A stretch of 64,000 nt of DNA from Sulfurimonas sp. (GCA_013791885.1 VMSZ01000068.1:18055-82054), one strand, 5' to 3'. Positions 1 through 11,679 are shown, counted from the first letter of the stretch. Notes: a model not told the origin generated them from the sequence alone. Program-made: numbers and translations.

Positions 1-379
1 TCACACCGGCAATTGTCTCTGTGTCAGATGAACGGGGCTTAGCAAACTGCCCGCCTAAGCGTCCGACTTTAACTACAGGAAGTCCACCGGCATATGTCAT
101 AACCACAGACATTTGTAAAAGTGCCTTAAAAGTATCACGAATGTTTACTGCATGAAATTCACTAAAGCTCTCAGCACAGTCCCCGCCTTGAAGTAAAAAA
201 GCTTTACCTTCAGCTACGTTTGCCAATTGCTCTTTCAATGAACGTGCTTCACCTGCAAATACCAACGGCGGATAATTTTTTAATTCTGATAAAACTCTGT
301 CCAATTCACCTTGGTTTGGATATGTCGGTTGTTGTAAAACTGGCTTATCTTTCCAGCTCGAAGGAGTCCAAATACTCAT
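1..379 (-). CDS. class II 3-deoxy-7-phosphoheptulonate (DAHP) synthase, 5' part only (runs off window)
   Basis: Reverse-strand translation from ATG at 379: [71 protein letters not shown], typical of plant-type DAHP synthase. Confidence 0.9.
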   Translation of the reverse strand, partial: MSIWTPSSWKDKPVLQQPTYPNQGELDRVLSELKNYPPLVFAGEARSLKEQLANVAEGKAFLLQGGDCAESFSEFHAVNIRDTFKALLQMSVVMTYAGGLPVVKVGRLGGQFAKPRSSDTETIAGV

Positions 380-544
380 AATAAAACCTTATTTTTATAA
401 TTTTTGTGATTCTAGCAAAAAAGAGCTAAAATAGCTCTGATAAGAATTTATCTTTTGCTCTTCATAGCACTCATGTTAGCATATGAAAGTTTTTTTTATG
501 CTTTGCCATGTATAATAACGAAATAATTTCAATATGGACAGCCA

Positions 545-1453
545 ATGCAAAAAGATGATCTAAAGTCTCTTGTCACTCAAATGTATGTCAATCTTCTCGA
601 ACAAATAGAAGCGGAAGAAGCAGCTACAGTTGAACAGGTAGCAGGATATTTACAAGATGCATCAAACGCTATTGCCAATATTAACGAGCAAGAGCTACAC
701 TCTATGGACGAAGCAAAAATGCTTTTTACCAACGCATACAAAGAGATTGCAAAAGAAAGTTTGTCTTCATACCAAGACACAAATGAAAAATTTGAAGAAA
801 TTGCATATATGCATGAACAGACAGTGAACGAATGCAACACTTTAATTAATTTACCTGCACTCACTGAGCGTTTTAATGACATCCAAACACACATGAGTGA
901 TGAAGTAAAAAAAGCAAATGACAGAATTATGCAACTTGTTGAACAGGTAAAAATTCTTGAAGAAACTTCCAATTTAGATTCGCTCACAAAAGTCTATAAC
1001 AGACGGGCTTTAACAACTTATCTTGAAGAGGTATGCTCAAGAGAAAATGTCAACTATGAACTTCATCTTCTCATGATGGATATTGATGACTTTAAAGTGA
1101 TTAATGATACTTATGGCCATGTTGCCGGAGATAAAATTTTAATTTTTCTAGCAAATATTTTGAAAAAAACTCTACGAGACGGAGACAAAATATTTAGATA
1201 CGGCGGCGAAGAATTTATTATTATTTTAAATCGAATAGATACACTGCACTGTAAAAATATAACAAACAGACTTTTAGAGCTTGTACGAAAGAACAAGCTT
1301 ATTTATAAAGGTCAAAATATTCAGATTACTCTAAGTATCGGTGCAAGTAAATATAAAGAAAGTGACACCCCAGACACACTCTTAGCAAGAGCAGATAAAG
1401 CACTATACAAAGCAAAACATAGTGGAAAAAATCAAATGTATTCGGAAGTATAA
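545..1453 (+). CDS. GGDEF-domain diguanylate cyclase
   Basis: C-terminal LTKVYNRRAL...MDIDDFKVINDTYGHVAGD...FRYGGEEFIIIL; GGEEF active site intact. Confidence 0.92.
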   Translation: MQKDDLKSLVTQMYVNLLEQIEAEEAATVEQVAGYLQDASNAIANINEQELHSMDEAKMLFTNAYKEIAKESLSSYQDTNEKFEEIAYMHEQTVNECNTLINLPALTERFNDIQTHMSDEVKKANDRIMQLVEQVKILEETSNLDSLTKVYNRRALTTYLEEVCSRENVNYELHLLMMDIDDFKVINDTYGHVAGDKILIFLANILKKTLRDGDKIFRYGGEEFIIILNRIDTLHCKNITNRLLELVRKNKLIYKGQNIQITLSIGASKYKESDTPDTLLARADKALYKAKHSGKNQMYSEV

Positions 1454-1455
1454 AA

Positions 1456-2106
1456 ATGGAATTTAGTTATTTTGATCTCGTAGCAGCAGTTATCATCCTC
1501 CTTTTAGGTTTAAAAGGAATTATCAACGGTTTTTTTAAAGAAGCATTTGGTTTAATAGGTATTATTGGCGGTATATTTATCGCATCACGTGTCGGCAATG
1601 AAGTTGGAGAATATCTCAGTGAGCTCATTTTCAAATTTGAAAACAGTGCAGCCGTAAATTTTACGGGTTTTTTAGTAACCTTGGCTGCGTTTTGGTTTAT
1701 TATGGTTATCTCAGGAGCATTATTTAAAAAATTGAGTTCTATGAGCGGCCTTGGTCCTGTAGACAAACTTTTTGGTTTTATTCTGGGCTCAAGTAAGTTT
1801 TTTCTTATTGCAGCGGTTATCGCTCATGCAGCGTACAACATTAAAGCTGTTAAGTCTACACTTGACCCAATTATGCAAAACAGTACTCTTTTTCCTATTT
1901 TGGTTGAAACTGGAGCTTTTATTATGAAAATAGACCCGGTAGAAATTAGCGATGATATCAATGCAACTATTATGAAGAGTACAGAAATTTTAGATGCAAA
2001 TGTTACGGAATTAACGCAGTCTAAAACTTCACAAATAATAGACGAAGTTAAAAGTGCTTTAGAGCAAAACAGTACTAAACTCCCGACTCAAAGTGAAAAA
2101 AAGTAG
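1456..2106 (+). CDS. cvpA: CvpA family membrane protein
   Basis: N-terminal FDLVAAVIILLLGLKGIINGFFKEAFGLIGIIGGIFIASR; upstream of fur-lysS as in Campylobacter. Confidence 0.85.
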   Translation: MEFSYFDLVAAVIILLLGLKGIINGFFKEAFGLIGIIGGIFIASRVGNEVGEYLSELIFKFENSAAVNFTGFLVTLAAFWFIMVISGALFKKLSSMSGLGPVDKLFGFILGSSKFFLIAAVIAHAAYNIKAVKSTLDPIMQNSTLFPILVETGAFIMKIDPVEISDDINATIMKSTEILDANVTELTQSKTSQIIDEVKSALEQNSTKLPTQSEKK

Positions 2107-2107
2107 T

Positions 2108-2587
2108 ATGGCCTCAAAAATAATCACTGACTTCAATACGAAAACAGTTGAATATGAAGAGTTGCTACATGACTTTAAGGCCTTGTTGAAAAAAAACAAT
2201 CTTAAGTTCACAATACAGAGAGAAGTTATCTTAGAAACTCTTTATAATTCTGATGAACATTTAACTCCTGAACTGCTTTACAATCTTATACAAGAAAAAT
2301 ATCCGAATTTAAACACTGGTATTGCGACAGTATACAGAACACTTTCTCTGCTTGAGGATTCAAATGTTGTAACATCTTTGTCTTTTGGCGCACAAGGCAA
2401 AAAATATGAACTTGGAACCAAAAAACATCATGACCATATTATCTGTACCGAATGCGGAGTCATAACTGAATTTGTAGATGAAAATATAGAAGAGAGACAG
2501 CATGCAATTGCAGATTCATTAGGTTTTGAGATGCTTGATCACTCTATGCAAATTTATGGTATCTGCAAAAAATGCCAAAATAAATAA
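2108..2587 (+). CDS. fur: Fur family transcriptional regulator
   Basis: [63 protein letters not shown] metal-site motifs; ATG at 2108 chosen over the track start at 2093. Confidence 0.9.
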   Translation: MASKIITDFNTKTVEYEELLHDFKALLKKNNLKFTIQREVILETLYNSDEHLTPELLYNLIQEKYPNLNTGIATVYRTLSLLEDSNVVTSLSFGAQGKKYELGTKKHHDHIICTECGVITEFVDENIEERQHAIADSLGFEMLDHSMQIYGICKKCQNK

Positions 2588-2610
2588 AACAAAAAATAAA
2601 GGAAACAGTA

Positions 2611-4128
2611 TTGATTTTTGACAATAAATTCATTCAGCAAAGAATCGAAAAAGCAGAATTATTAAGAAGTATGGGTATTAATCCCTATGCGAATGATTCT
2701 AAAAGAAATACAACTATAAAAAAATACAACAATGTAAACTCAGATGTTTTTGAAAAAGAGAATCAACGTGATGAACACCGTCACTACACGGTAAGCGGTC
2801 GTATTAAATTGTTCAGAGTAATGGGTAAAGCAAGCTTTATAGAGATGGAAGATGAGAGCGGATCACTTCAGGTTTATGTAGCAAGAGACAACCTTCCTGA
2901 AGGTTTTTACAATGATGTATTCAAGAAAAACATCGAGACCGGAGATATTGTAGAAGTTGCTGGCTATCCTTTTGTAACAGGAAAAGGGGAACTTTCACTC
3001 CATGCTTCTTCTTTTAAACTCTTAACAAAGGCTATTTCACCTCTTCCTGAAAAATTTCACGGAATTACAGATAAAGAAATTAGATACAGAAAACGCTATT
3101 TAGATTTAATTATGAACGCTGATGTTCGTAAAACATTTAAAATTCGCTCGAATGTTATCTCTCTAACGAGAAGATTTTTTGAAGACAAAGGCTTTTTAGA
3201 AGTAGAAACGCCAATGATGCACCCTATTGCAGGCGGAGCAAATGCTAAACCCTTTGTTACGCATCACAATGCACTTAAAATAGACAGATACTTAAGAATT
3301 GCTCCTGAACTTTATTTAAAACGCCTCATTGTCGGTGGTTTTGAAGCCGTATTTGAAATAAACCGTAACTTTAGAAATGAAGGTATGGACGCAACACATA
3401 ATCCTGAGTTTACTTCTATAGAATTTTATTGGGCATACAAAACTTACAAAGATTTAATTATAATTACAAAAGAGTATTTCAAATATTTATTTGACCATCT
3501 CAACTTGCCGACACTTCTTCCGTATGGTGATTTAGAGATTAACTTTGATAATTTCACTGAAATTCCTCTTATAGAGTCATTAACAACTGTTGGCGGCGTT
3601 CCTGCTGATGTTGTTTACGACAAAGAAAAAATTGTTGCGTTTTTAAATTCTAAAAACATTACAGTAAAACCGGGGCTTAATTTAGGGCAGCTTCAGGGTG
3701 AACTTTTTGACGAATTCGTTGAAGAAAAACTTATAGACCCAACGTTTATTACAGAGTATCCGGTAGAAATTTCTCCACTTGCAAGAAGAAGCGATACTAA
3801 TCCGGATATTACAGAAAGATTTGAGCTTTTCATAGCAGGACGTGAGATAGCCAACGCATTTAGCGAGTTAAACGACCCGGTTGACCAACTTGGACGTTTT
3901 GAAGGCCAAATGGCAGCTAAAGACAGCGGAGATGATGAAGCTCACGAGATGGATGAGGACTTCATAGATGCACTTAGCTACGGAATGGCTCCTACAGCAG
4001 GACAAGGTATTGGGATAGATAGATTGGTTATGCTTCTAACAAACGAGCACTCAATTAGGGATGTTTTACTGTTTCCTGCAATGAAACCGTTACACAAAGA
4101 TGAATTAAATCAAGAAGAAGAGGTATAA
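2611..4128 (+). CDS. lysS: lysyl-tRNA synthetase (class II)
   Basis: Full-length class II LysRS motifs ([38 protein letters not shown]); TTG start. Confidence 0.97.
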   Translation: MIFDNKFIQQRIEKAELLRSMGINPYANDSKRNTTIKKYNNVNSDVFEKENQRDEHRHYTVSGRIKLFRVMGKASFIEMEDESGSLQVYVARDNLPEGFYNDVFKKNIETGDIVEVAGYPFVTGKGELSLHASSFKLLTKAISPLPEKFHGITDKEIRYRKRYLDLIMNADVRKTFKIRSNVISLTRRFFEDKGFLEVETPMMHPIAGGANAKPFVTHHNALKIDRYLRIAPELYLKRLIVGGFEAVFEINRNFRNEGMDATHNPEFTSIEFYWAYKTYKDLIIITKEYFKYLFDHLNLPTLLPYGDLEINFDNFTEIPLIESLTTVGGVPADVVYDKEKIVAFLNSKNITVKPGLNLGQLQGELFDEFVEEKLIDPTFITEYPVEISPLARRSDTNPDITERFELFIAGREIANAFSELNDPVDQLGRFEGQMAAKDSGDDEAHEMDEDFIDALSYGMAPTAGQGIGIDRLVMLLTNEHSIRDVLLFPAMKPLHKDELNQEEEV

Positions 4129-4130
4129 AA

Positions 4131-5378
4131 ATGAGTTTTTTAAAAGAATTTGACAATGAAATATTTGAGTTATGCGAGAAAGAGTTAGAGCGTCAGACTG
4201 ACCACTTAGAGATGATTGCATCTGAGAATTTTACACTTCCTGCAGTAATGGAAGCTATGGGTTCTGTTTTTACTAACAAATACGCAGAGGGTTATCCTGC
4301 TAAACGCTACTACGGTGGTTGTGAATATGCTGATGGCGTTGAGCAATTGGCAATAGACAGAGCTTGTGAGCTTTTTGGATGTAATTATGCAAATGTTCAA
4401 CCTCACTCAGGTTCACAGGCAAATGCTGCTGTTTATGCAGGTTTACTAAAAGCCGGTGATAAACTTCTTGGTATGGATTTAAGTCATGGCGGTCACCTAA
4501 CACATGGTTCTAAGCCAAGTTTTTCCGGTCAAAACTATTCTAGTTTTACATACGGTGTTGAACTTGACGGTCGTATTAATTATGATAGAGTTTTAGATAT
4601 AGCAAAAATTACTCAACCAAAAATAATAGTTTGCGGTGCTTCTGCTTATGCAAGAGAAATAGACTTTAAAAAATTTCGTGAAATTGCTGATGAAGTAGGC
4701 GCAATTTTATTTGCGGACATCGCACACATTGCAGGTCTTGTAGCTGCCGGTGAACACCCTAGCCCATTTCCTCATGCCCACGTTGTAACAACGACAACAC
4801 ACAAAACTCTTGCAGGTCCAAGAGGCGGTATGATTATGACAAATGATGAAGAGATTGCAAAAAAAATGAATTCGGCAATTTTCCCGGCACTTCAAGGCGG
4901 GCCTTTAGTTCATGTTATCGCTGCTAAAGCCGTTGGATTCAAACACAATCTTTCACCTGCGTGGAAAGATTATGCTAAACAGGTAAAAGCAAATGCAAAA
5001 GTCTTAGCTGAAGTACTTATGAAAAGAGGCTATGATGTAGTAAGCGGAGGAACTGACAACCACTTAGTGCTAGTATCTTTTGTCGGCCGTGAATTCTCTG
5101 GTAAAGATGCAGATGCTGCACTTGGAAATGCTGGGATAACAATCAATAAAAACACTGTTCCAGGTGAAACAAGAAGTCCTTTTGTTACATCAGGTATCCG
5201 TGTTGGTAGTCCGGCACTTACATCACGTGGTATGAAAGAAAAAGAGTTTGAACTTATTGCAAACAAAATGGCTGATGTTTTAGATGATATTAACAACACT
5301 GAACTTCAAGCAAAAATTAAAGAAGAATTAAAAGCTTTAGCTCAAAATTTTGTAATCTATCATCAATCAACATATTAA
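4131..5378 (+). CDS. glyA: serine hydroxymethyltransferase
   Basis: [52 protein letters not shown]-lysine motif. Confidence 0.98.
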   Translation: MSFLKEFDNEIFELCEKELERQTDHLEMIASENFTLPAVMEAMGSVFTNKYAEGYPAKRYYGGCEYADGVEQLAIDRACELFGCNYANVQPHSGSQANAAVYAGLLKAGDKLLGMDLSHGGHLTHGSKPSFSGQNYSSFTYGVELDGRINYDRVLDIAKITQPKIIVCGASAYAREIDFKKFREIADEVGAILFADIAHIAGLVAAGEHPSPFPHAHVVTTTTHKTLAGPRGGMIMTNDEEIAKKMNSAIFPALQGGPLVHVIAAKAVGFKHNLSPAWKDYAKQVKANAKVLAEVLMKRGYDVVSGGTDNHLVLVSFVGREFSGKDADAALGNAGITINKNTVPGETRSPFVTSGIRVGSPALTSRGMKEKEFELIANKMADVLDDINNTELQAKIKEELKALAQNFVIYHQSTY

Positions 5379-5388
5379 GGTGTAACTT

Positions 5389-5931
5389 ATGACGGCAATG
5401 GATCTCAAACTTATTAAAATGATTAGTGATCATTACTGGATTAAAAGAGATGCGGTAGTGGACAAACTGGTGTTTAAAGGACGTACTTTTTACAATAAAT
5501 ATGAAAAAGTCAATGCAACACTCAGTCAAGCACTCATTAATCAACATATAAAAGGTGAGATTACATTGGCTCACTCACTTGTGAATGCCCATAATAAAGT
5601 TGAGAATATAGTCATTGACTATAACGGTAGAGATCCTGAACGTTTTTATCATAAGGCACAACTTTTGCTTCGTGAAGAAGGATACATAAACTTTACGGCA
5701 TATAAGACTAAGACTGAGGGTCATCTTCATCTTTATATCCATAAAGGGCATACAACACTTCAGGAGGCTATACAGCTTGGTAAAATGATTTCAATGAAAT
5801 TGGCAAGCAAGCAACCTATGCAGTGGAGAATGTTTCCAAACGCAGATATGCCGGACGAATACAATATTCTCACTCTGCCATATGAGGTTTATGCGAAAGA
5901 GCGTGGTGCTTCTTGGTCGAAGCATATGTAA
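5389..5931 (+). CDS. DUF1882-like Campylobacterota protein
   Basis: Position downstream of glyA and sequence ([37 protein letters not shown]) resemble the conserved epsilonproteobacterial hypothetical. Confidence 0.7.
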   Translation: MTAMDLKLIKMISDHYWIKRDAVVDKLVFKGRTFYNKYEKVNATLSQALINQHIKGEITLAHSLVNAHNKVENIVIDYNGRDPERFYHKAQLLLREEGYINFTAYKTKTEGHLHLYIHKGHTTLQEAIQLGKMISMKLASKQPMQWRMFPNADMPDEYNILTLPYEVYAKERGASWSKHM

Positions 5932-5972
5932 TTTTAGGTATTATTTAAACTTAAGAATAAAAAGGTTATAAA

Positions 5973-6647
5973 ATGCAAGAAAAAAACGAACTAAACGACA
6001 TTATATTAAATAAAAATAATTCAGGTAATGGCAATAAAAAAATTGTTTTAGCTGTTGCTACTCTTGGAATTATTTTAATTATAGTTGTTATGCTTATGAA
6101 CAGCATCACCTCAAGCGGAACAGATAATCTGCCTCAAGCCGTATTACCTCCAGAACCAACTGCAGTGACTTCAAATGAAACTGCTCAAGAACCTCTTTTT
6201 GAAGAAGTGCCGGTAGTTCAGGAAAGTGCTCAAGAAAATGACAACCTAGATAATATTACTCAAAAGCTAAAACAAGAGAGTCAAGAAGAGAAATCGTCTC
6301 CTGCGCCTCAAGCACAAGCTGAAGAGCCTGAGCCGGTAATGACAGAAAAAGCAGAGCCGGTAAAAGCACCTGTAGTATCCAAAAAAGAGACAACAAGAGT
6401 GAAAACAAGCACAGGCGGTTCTCACTATATTCAAGTTGGCTCTTTCTCGAAATATGCACCAAATAAAACATTCCTTAAATCTATTACGGACAAAGGATAC
6501 AAATACGAGTTCCGTGAAGTTAAAGTAAATTCACAAACTGTAAACAAAGTTTTAGTTGGACCTTTTTCAGATGAAAATGAAGCAAGAGATGCTTTAAAAG
6601 TTATTCGTAAAAGCGTTGAATCTGGTGCTTTTATTACAAAAATATAA
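5973..6647 (+). CDS. SPOR domain-containing membrane protein
   Basis: Single N-terminal TM, Pro/Glu-rich linker, C-terminal HYIQVGSFSKYAPNKTFL...KVLVGPFSDENEARDALKVIRK SPOR fold. Confidence 0.85.
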   Translation: MQEKNELNDIILNKNNSGNGNKKIVLAVATLGIILIIVVMLMNSITSSGTDNLPQAVLPPEPTAVTSNETAQEPLFEEVPVVQESAQENDNLDNITQKLKQESQEEKSSPAPQAQAEEPEPVMTEKAEPVKAPVVSKKETTRVKTSTGGSHYIQVGSFSKYAPNKTFLKSITDKGYKYEFREVKVNSQTVNKVLVGPFSDENEARDALKVIRKSVESGAFITKI

Positions 6648-6657
6648 ATCTTAATTT

Positions 6658-6698
6658 CCCCTTTTAGATTCAAAGGGGGAGCATATCCCTTCAAAAGG
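6658..6698 (+). promoter_or_regulatory. candidate mutually exclusive hairpins covering the trpE ribosome-binding site
   Basis: CCCCTTT (6658-6664), AAAGGGG (6672-6678), CCCTT (6687-6691), AAGG (6695-6698) can pair 1:2, 2:3 or 3:4; the last segment overlaps the likely Shine-Dalgarno of trpE (start 6705). Confidence 0.35.
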
Positions 6699-6704
6699 CT
6701 AACC

Positions 6705-8114
6705 TTGATACACTCCAAACAATTTATTCTTGACCAGTTTGCTCCAATCGCTGTTTATGCAAAACTCAAAACCATTTTTAAGAATGAAATTTCTTATCTT
6801 TTTGAAAGTGCCGGACAATCTGAAGGAAACTACAGTTTCATTTGTATTGGCGCCAGAGAAAGACTTCAGTTTATTGACAATAAAACAATTTATACGGATG
6901 CTCAAGGAATACAAAATATCAGAGAAGAAAATCCTTTTATTTTTTTAAAAAACTACTATAAGGGCATAAATACTCACCCTTACAAAGAAGCTACAAAAAA
7001 ACTCAACGTCGGCTATATTGACGGCTTTATAGGCTATATCGGTTATGACATGGTAAAAGTTTTTGAACCAAAACTTCACTCTACTATGGACAACCTTATC
7101 GATGAGCTTCATACTCCGGACTTGGACTTAATTTTGCCTAAAATGGTACTTATCTATTCTCATAAAAATCATCAAATTTCTCTTATATCGATGCTTGGTG
7201 AATTCAGTGAAAAGTTTGATTCCATTGAGGAAGAACTCAAAAGCAGTTACGAGTATGTTCATATGAAACATAATGTCGGTTCAGACAAAGGAAGTTTTGC
7301 ACACTCTAAAGAGAAGTTTTTTGAAATGATAGACAAGTCAAAAGAGATGATTCGCAGCGGTGATGTTTTTCAAATTCTTATGACAAACCGTTTTACAAGA
7401 AACATCAAAGTTGACCCTTTTAGTTTTTACAGAATTTTACGAACAAAGAATCCCTCTCCTTATATGTTTTTGATGGAGTATGAAGATTTTAACATTGTAG
7501 GGAGTTCACCGGAAGTTATGGTGAGGCTCAGTGAGGGAGAACTTCTTCTTCGTCCAATTGCGGGAACTCGTAAACGCGGCGACACGAAAGAGAGAGACAA
7601 AGAACTTGAGCTCGAACTTTTAGCGGATCCTAAAGAGCTTGCAGAACATCTTATGCTTATAGATTTGGGTAGAAATGACATAGGACGCGTTGCTAAAACC
7701 GGTACTGTAAAAGTAGAAGACATGATGCATATTGAGCGTTTTTCTCATGTTATGCACATCGTCTCCGACGTTACAGCCCAACTTGCAGACGACAAAGATA
7801 TGTTTGACCTCTTCATGGCAACATTTACAGCAGGAACCATGACAGGAGCACCAAAAATACGCGCGATGGAGCTCATTGCAGAGTATGAGGGCATCAAACG
7901 CGGCTTTTACAGCGGAAGCGTAGGGTACTTTGGTTTTGATGGCAATATGGACAGTGCTATCACCATCAGAACGGCTATGGTTAAAGAGGATAAAGTTGTA
8001 CTTCAAGCAGGTGCAGGCATTGTTGCGGACAGCCAAAAGGAACTGGAGTATCTTGAAGTTGAAAACAAACTCGGTGCGCTCATCCACTCTTTAGAAGATT
8101 TAGACGAAAAATAA
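6705..8114 (+). CDS. trpE: anthranilate synthase component I
   Basis: Chorismate-binding motifs IAGTRKRG...LLADPKELAEHLMLIDLGRNDIGRV...FTAGTMTGAPKIRAMELI; TTG start. Confidence 0.9.
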   Translation: MIHSKQFILDQFAPIAVYAKLKTIFKNEISYLFESAGQSEGNYSFICIGARERLQFIDNKTIYTDAQGIQNIREENPFIFLKNYYKGINTHPYKEATKKLNVGYIDGFIGYIGYDMVKVFEPKLHSTMDNLIDELHTPDLDLILPKMVLIYSHKNHQISLISMLGEFSEKFDSIEEELKSSYEYVHMKHNVGSDKGSFAHSKEKFFEMIDKSKEMIRSGDVFQILMTNRFTRNIKVDPFSFYRILRTKNPSPYMFLMEYEDFNIVGSSPEVMVRLSEGELLLRPIAGTRKRGDTKERDKELELELLADPKELAEHLMLIDLGRNDIGRVAKTGTVKVEDMMHIERFSHVMHIVSDVTAQLADDKDMFDLFMATFTAGTMTGAPKIRAMELIAEYEGIKRGFYSGSVGYFGFDGNMDSAITIRTAMVKEDKVVLQAGAGIVADSQKELEYLEVENKLGALIHSLEDLDEK

Positions 8115-8905
8115 TGCAGTTATTTGCAATCTTTGGTGACCCTGTAGCACACTCCCGCTCTCCGCTTATGCATAACAGCGTTTTTAAAAACGCAGCTGTT
8201 GATGCCTGCTATACGAGAGTTCATCTTCAAGACGGCTCAAAACTTCGAGAAACTTTTTTTGCCTTAGGTTTAAGCGGTGCCAACATTACAGTTCCCCATA
8301 AAGAGGCTGCGTTTGAGGCCTGTGATGAGATACGAGGTTTTGCAAACAAAGTCGGCGTTGTAAACACCATAGTCAATGAAAATGGCAGACTTATAGGCTA
8401 CAACACAGACGCCGATGGTTTTATGTTCTCTATAGAAGAGTTCAAAAATATTAAAAACATACTTATAATAGGCGCCGGTGGAACTGCCAAGGCACTTGCC
8501 GCAAGATTTTTGCAAGAAGAATACCATGTAAGTGTTTTAAACAGAAGTGCTGCCCGTCTTGCTTATTTTAAAGAACTCGGATGTGAGTGTTTCTCTTGGG
8601 AAAATTTTGAATTAAAAAAATATGACCTTGTTGTCAATACAACATCTGCCGGTCTCAAAGATGAAGAGTTTCCATGCCCGCAAACAATATTGGAAAATAT
8701 TTTAATAAACTGTTCTTACGCAGCAGACGCCATCTACGGCAAGGTCACTCCATTTTTAAAACTCGCTCATGAAAAAAATATACCCGCAAAAGACGGAGCA
8801 AATATGCTTCTTGGACAGGGAGTTTTAGCAAATGAACTTTTCTTACATGGGACTTTAGACAAAGAGCTCATAAAAACTCTTATGTCTCATAGTTTCAAAC
8901 TCTAA
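8114..8905 (+). CDS. aroE: shikimate dehydrogenase
   Basis: FGDPVAHSRSPLMHN, NITVPHKEAAF, NTDADGF, GAGGTAKAL. Confidence 0.95.
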   Translation: MQLFAIFGDPVAHSRSPLMHNSVFKNAAVDACYTRVHLQDGSKLRETFFALGLSGANITVPHKEAAFEACDEIRGFANKVGVVNTIVNENGRLIGYNTDADGFMFSIEEFKNIKNILIIGAGGTAKALAARFLQEEYHVSVLNRSAARLAYFKELGCECFSWENFELKKYDLVVNTTSAGLKDEEFPCPQTILENILINCSYAADAIYGKVTPFLKLAHEKNIPAKDGANMLLGQGVLANELFLHGTLDKELIKTLMSHSFKL

Positions 8906-11601
8906 GAAATTTTCAGCTTTTTATCTATATATCTTTTTGTCTCTACAACAAAAAGAACTCCAAATGAGATAGCGATTACCTGCAGCCAGCTGCTTAAATC
9001 CAAACCTTCGCTTTTAAACATAGTATTCATAAAACCAGCATGGGTAAATGTCACTTGTGCAAACGCCATCAAAGATACACCCAAGAGAAGAAGCTTATTG
9101 TTAAAAATATTTGTTTTAAAAACTGATTTATGCAACTCTTTGCAATTAAAGAGATAAAAAAGTTCTATAAACACAAATAGATTCACGGCAACAGTTCTTG
9201 CATACTCAATGCTGTGCCCGCTTGCAATAGCATAGTTAAACATGAGGTATGAAGCAATAAGCATGTAAAAACCAACAACTAACATCTGAGTAATTATGAT
9301 TTTTGTCAAGATAGGTTCTTGCGGATTTCGCGGTTTTCTCTGCATAATATTCTCTTCTTCAGGTTCAAATACAAGCATGAGCCCTAGCAAAATGGCCGTT
9401 GCCATATTAATCCATAAAATCTGAACAGGGAGTATTGGAAGTGTAAGTCCAAGCATAATGGCAACTAAAATTACAAGCCCCTCTCCCAGGTTTGTAGGAA
9501 GTGTCCAAGTTATAAACTTGACTAGGTTGTCAAAAACATTTCTCCCCTCTCTTACTGCGTGTGTTATGGAGCTGAAGTTGTCGTCACTCAAAATCATATC
9601 AGCTGCTTCTTTGGCAACTTCAGTTCCGCCAAGCCCCATAGCTATCCCTATGTCTGCCTGTTTTAAAGCCGGAGCATCATTAACTCCATCTCCCGTCATA
9701 GCTACAATTTCACCTCTTGCTTGAAGAGCATCGACTATGCGTAATTTTTGTTCAGGCTCGACTCTGGCAAAGACTCTTACGGTGGCAACTTTTTCAATTA
9801 ATTCGCTGTCACTCATGCTAAAGAGTTCGCTTCCTATTAGAACTGCATCTTCAAATTTTGTATCGGGAGACACAATGGACATCATTTTTGCTATACTAAA
9901 CGCAGTCAGCGCATGGTCTCCCGTTATCATAATAATTTTAATACCCGCACCTAAAGACTCTTTAACCGCTTCAATTGCTTCAACTCGTGGCGCATCCATC
10001 ATTGCCTGAAGCCCCAAGAATACAAACTCATTTTGAAGTAATTCGTCTTCTATTATTTCGCTTGGAGTAATTTTTTTCGCTATTGCTAGAACTCGTAAAC
10101 CTCTACTTGCATACGCTTCTGCTTCTTCTAACACTTTTGCCGTATTTAACTCTCTAATCTCACCTTCTATATATTCAAAATCACAAATATGAAGTGTGCG
10201 TTCTATGGAACCTTTGAGATACAGGATATTTTGATTTTTTTGCACATCCTTGTTTAGTGTAACCATATACTGCCTGTCAGACTCAAAAGGGAGTATATCA
10301 AGTCGAGGTAAGTCCATATTCAAAGCATATTCATTACATCCTCCCTTGAGAGCACTTACAATTAAAGAACCCTCAGTAGGATCTCCGTTAATGCTAAAGT
10401 TGCCGTCTTGATTCACTAGGTATGACTCATTACAAAGGTACCCGGCGGTTAACACTTCCTTAAGAGAGTCATCCAGATTCTCAATTTTTTCACCCTCTTT
10501 AAAAAAGTCACCCTTTGGTTCATAGCCGTTACCACTGAGTTCATATGCACTATTTGAACAATAAATATTCGTTACACTCATTTTATTTTGCGTCAATGTC
10601 CCTGTTTTATCTGAACATATAACTGTTACACTGCCTAGTGTTTCAACTGCTGGAAGCTTTCTGATAATGGCATTCTTCTTAGCCATACGACTCACACCTA
10701 TAGCCAGTGTTATTGTAACTGCAGCCGGCAATCCCTCGGGAATAGCGCCAACTGCCAGAGCAACAGAAGCCATAAACATCTCCACAGCACTGTTTTCACG
10801 GAGTAAGCCCACGAAAAATGTAAACGCTGCCAAAGCTAAAATCACATACAAAAGCACCTTGCTAAAGGATGAAATTTTCTTTGTAAGGGGTGTCTCCATA
10901 GACTCTGTAGTATCTAAAAGATGGGCTATTTTTCCTAATTCAGTATGTTCTGCCGTTGCTACAACAATTCCCTTAGCTCTCCCGTACGTTACATATGTAC
11001 CCGAAAAAATCATATTTTTTCTATCGTTTATTGTAATATTTCTTTCATGTACCACTAACTGTTTTGAAACCGGCAAAGACTCTCCGGTCAACATGGATTC
11101 ATCAACTTTTAAATCCTTGCTCGTAATCAACCTGATATCTGCCGGAACTTTTGAGCCGGATTCCAGCAATACAATATCTCCGGGAACTAAATCTACAGAA
11201 GATATTTTTATTTTCTGGGCATCTCTGATGACTATTGCCTCTGTAACCATCATCTCTTTGAGCGAATCAATTGCTTCTTCTGCTTTTACTTCTTGAATAT
11301 ATCCGATAATAACATTTATAATAACAACTGCGAAAATAACGCCACTATCTATCCACTCTTGCAAAATTCCCGTGACAAGACTAGCTGCAAGCAAAATATA
11401 TATCAGCGCATTATGAAACTGCAAGAAAAATTTCTTCAGCTTGCTGTCTTTTTTTTTCTCTTTTAACTCATTTTTACCAAAAAAATCTTCACGGTGTCTA
11501 ATACTTAAAGGTCTCAAGCCCTCTTGAACATCACTTTCAAACAGCTCTACTATTTTCTGTGATTCAAGAGAGTGCCAACTCTCTCCAATTAAATGTTGCA
11601 T
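8902..11601 (-). CDS. cation-transporting P-type ATPase (Ca2+/PMA-like P2 type)
   Basis: [82 protein letters not shown] at 11601 ([12 protein letters not shown]) preferred to the track start at 11691. Confidence 0.9.
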   Translation of the reverse strand: MQHLIGESWHSLESQKIVELFESDVQEGLRPLSIRHREDFFGKNELKEKKKDSKLKKFFLQFHNALIYILLAASLVTGILQEWIDSGVIFAVVIINVIIGYIQEVKAEEAIDSLKEMMVTEAIVIRDAQKIKISSVDLVPGDIVLLESGSKVPADIRLITSKDLKVDESMLTGESLPVSKQLVVHERNITINDRKNMIFSGTYVTYGRAKGIVVATAEHTELGKIAHLLDTTESMETPLTKKISSFSKVLLYVILALAAFTFFVGLLRENSAVEMFMASVALAVGAIPEGLPAAVTITLAIGVSRMAKKNAIIRKLPAVETLGSVTVICSDKTGTLTQNKMSVTNIYCSNSAYELSGNGYEPKGDFFKEGEKIENLDDSLKEVLTAGYLCNESYLVNQDGNFSINGDPTEGSLIVSALKGGCNEYALNMDLPRLDILPFESDRQYMVTLNKDVQKNQNILYLKGSIERTLHICDFEYIEGEIRELNTAKVLEEAEAYASRGLRVLAIAKKITPSEIIEDELLQNEFVFLGLQAMMDAPRVEAIEAVKESLGAGIKIIMITGDHALTAFSIAKMMSIVSPDTKFEDAVLIGSELFSMSDSELIEKVATVRVFARVEPEQKLRIVDALQARGEIVAMTGDGVNDAPALKQADIGIAMGLGGTEVAKEAADMILSDDNFSSITHAVREGRNVFDNLVKFITWTLPTNLGEGLVILVAIMLGLTLPILPVQILWINMATAILLGLMLVFEPEEENIMQRKPRNPQEPILTKIIITQMLVVGFYMLIASYLMFNYAIASGHSIEYARTVAVNLFVFIELFYLFNCKELHKSVFKTNIFNNKLLLLGVSLMAFAQVTFTHAGFMNTMFKSEGLDLSSWLQVIAISFGVLFVVETKRYIDKKLKIS

Positions 11602-11643
11602 TGCAATTCCCTTGATGTAACTCAATTTTAAACAATTATCTCT

Positions 11644-11649
11644 TATAAT
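11644..11649 (+). promoter_or_regulatory. putative -10 element (TATAAT) for the hox operon
   Basis: TATAAT located 31 nt upstream of the hoxE ATG in the divergent ATPase/hoxE intergenic region. Confidence 0.45.
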
Positions 11650-11679
11650 GCATAAAATTTCCGTTAAAGGGTGCTTTAT

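Noticed and set aside
577-987. 136-aa - strand ORF opposite the GGDEF protein
   Set aside because: Low-complexity Ser/Cys-rich shadow ORF of a supported gene.
7620-8087. 155-aa - strand ORF inside trpE
   Set aside because: Antisense of conserved TrpE catalytic region; no start context or homology signature.
10667-11296. 209-aa + strand ORF opposite the P-type ATPase
   Set aside because: Antisense shadow of a well-supported ATPase CDS; no recognizable motifs.
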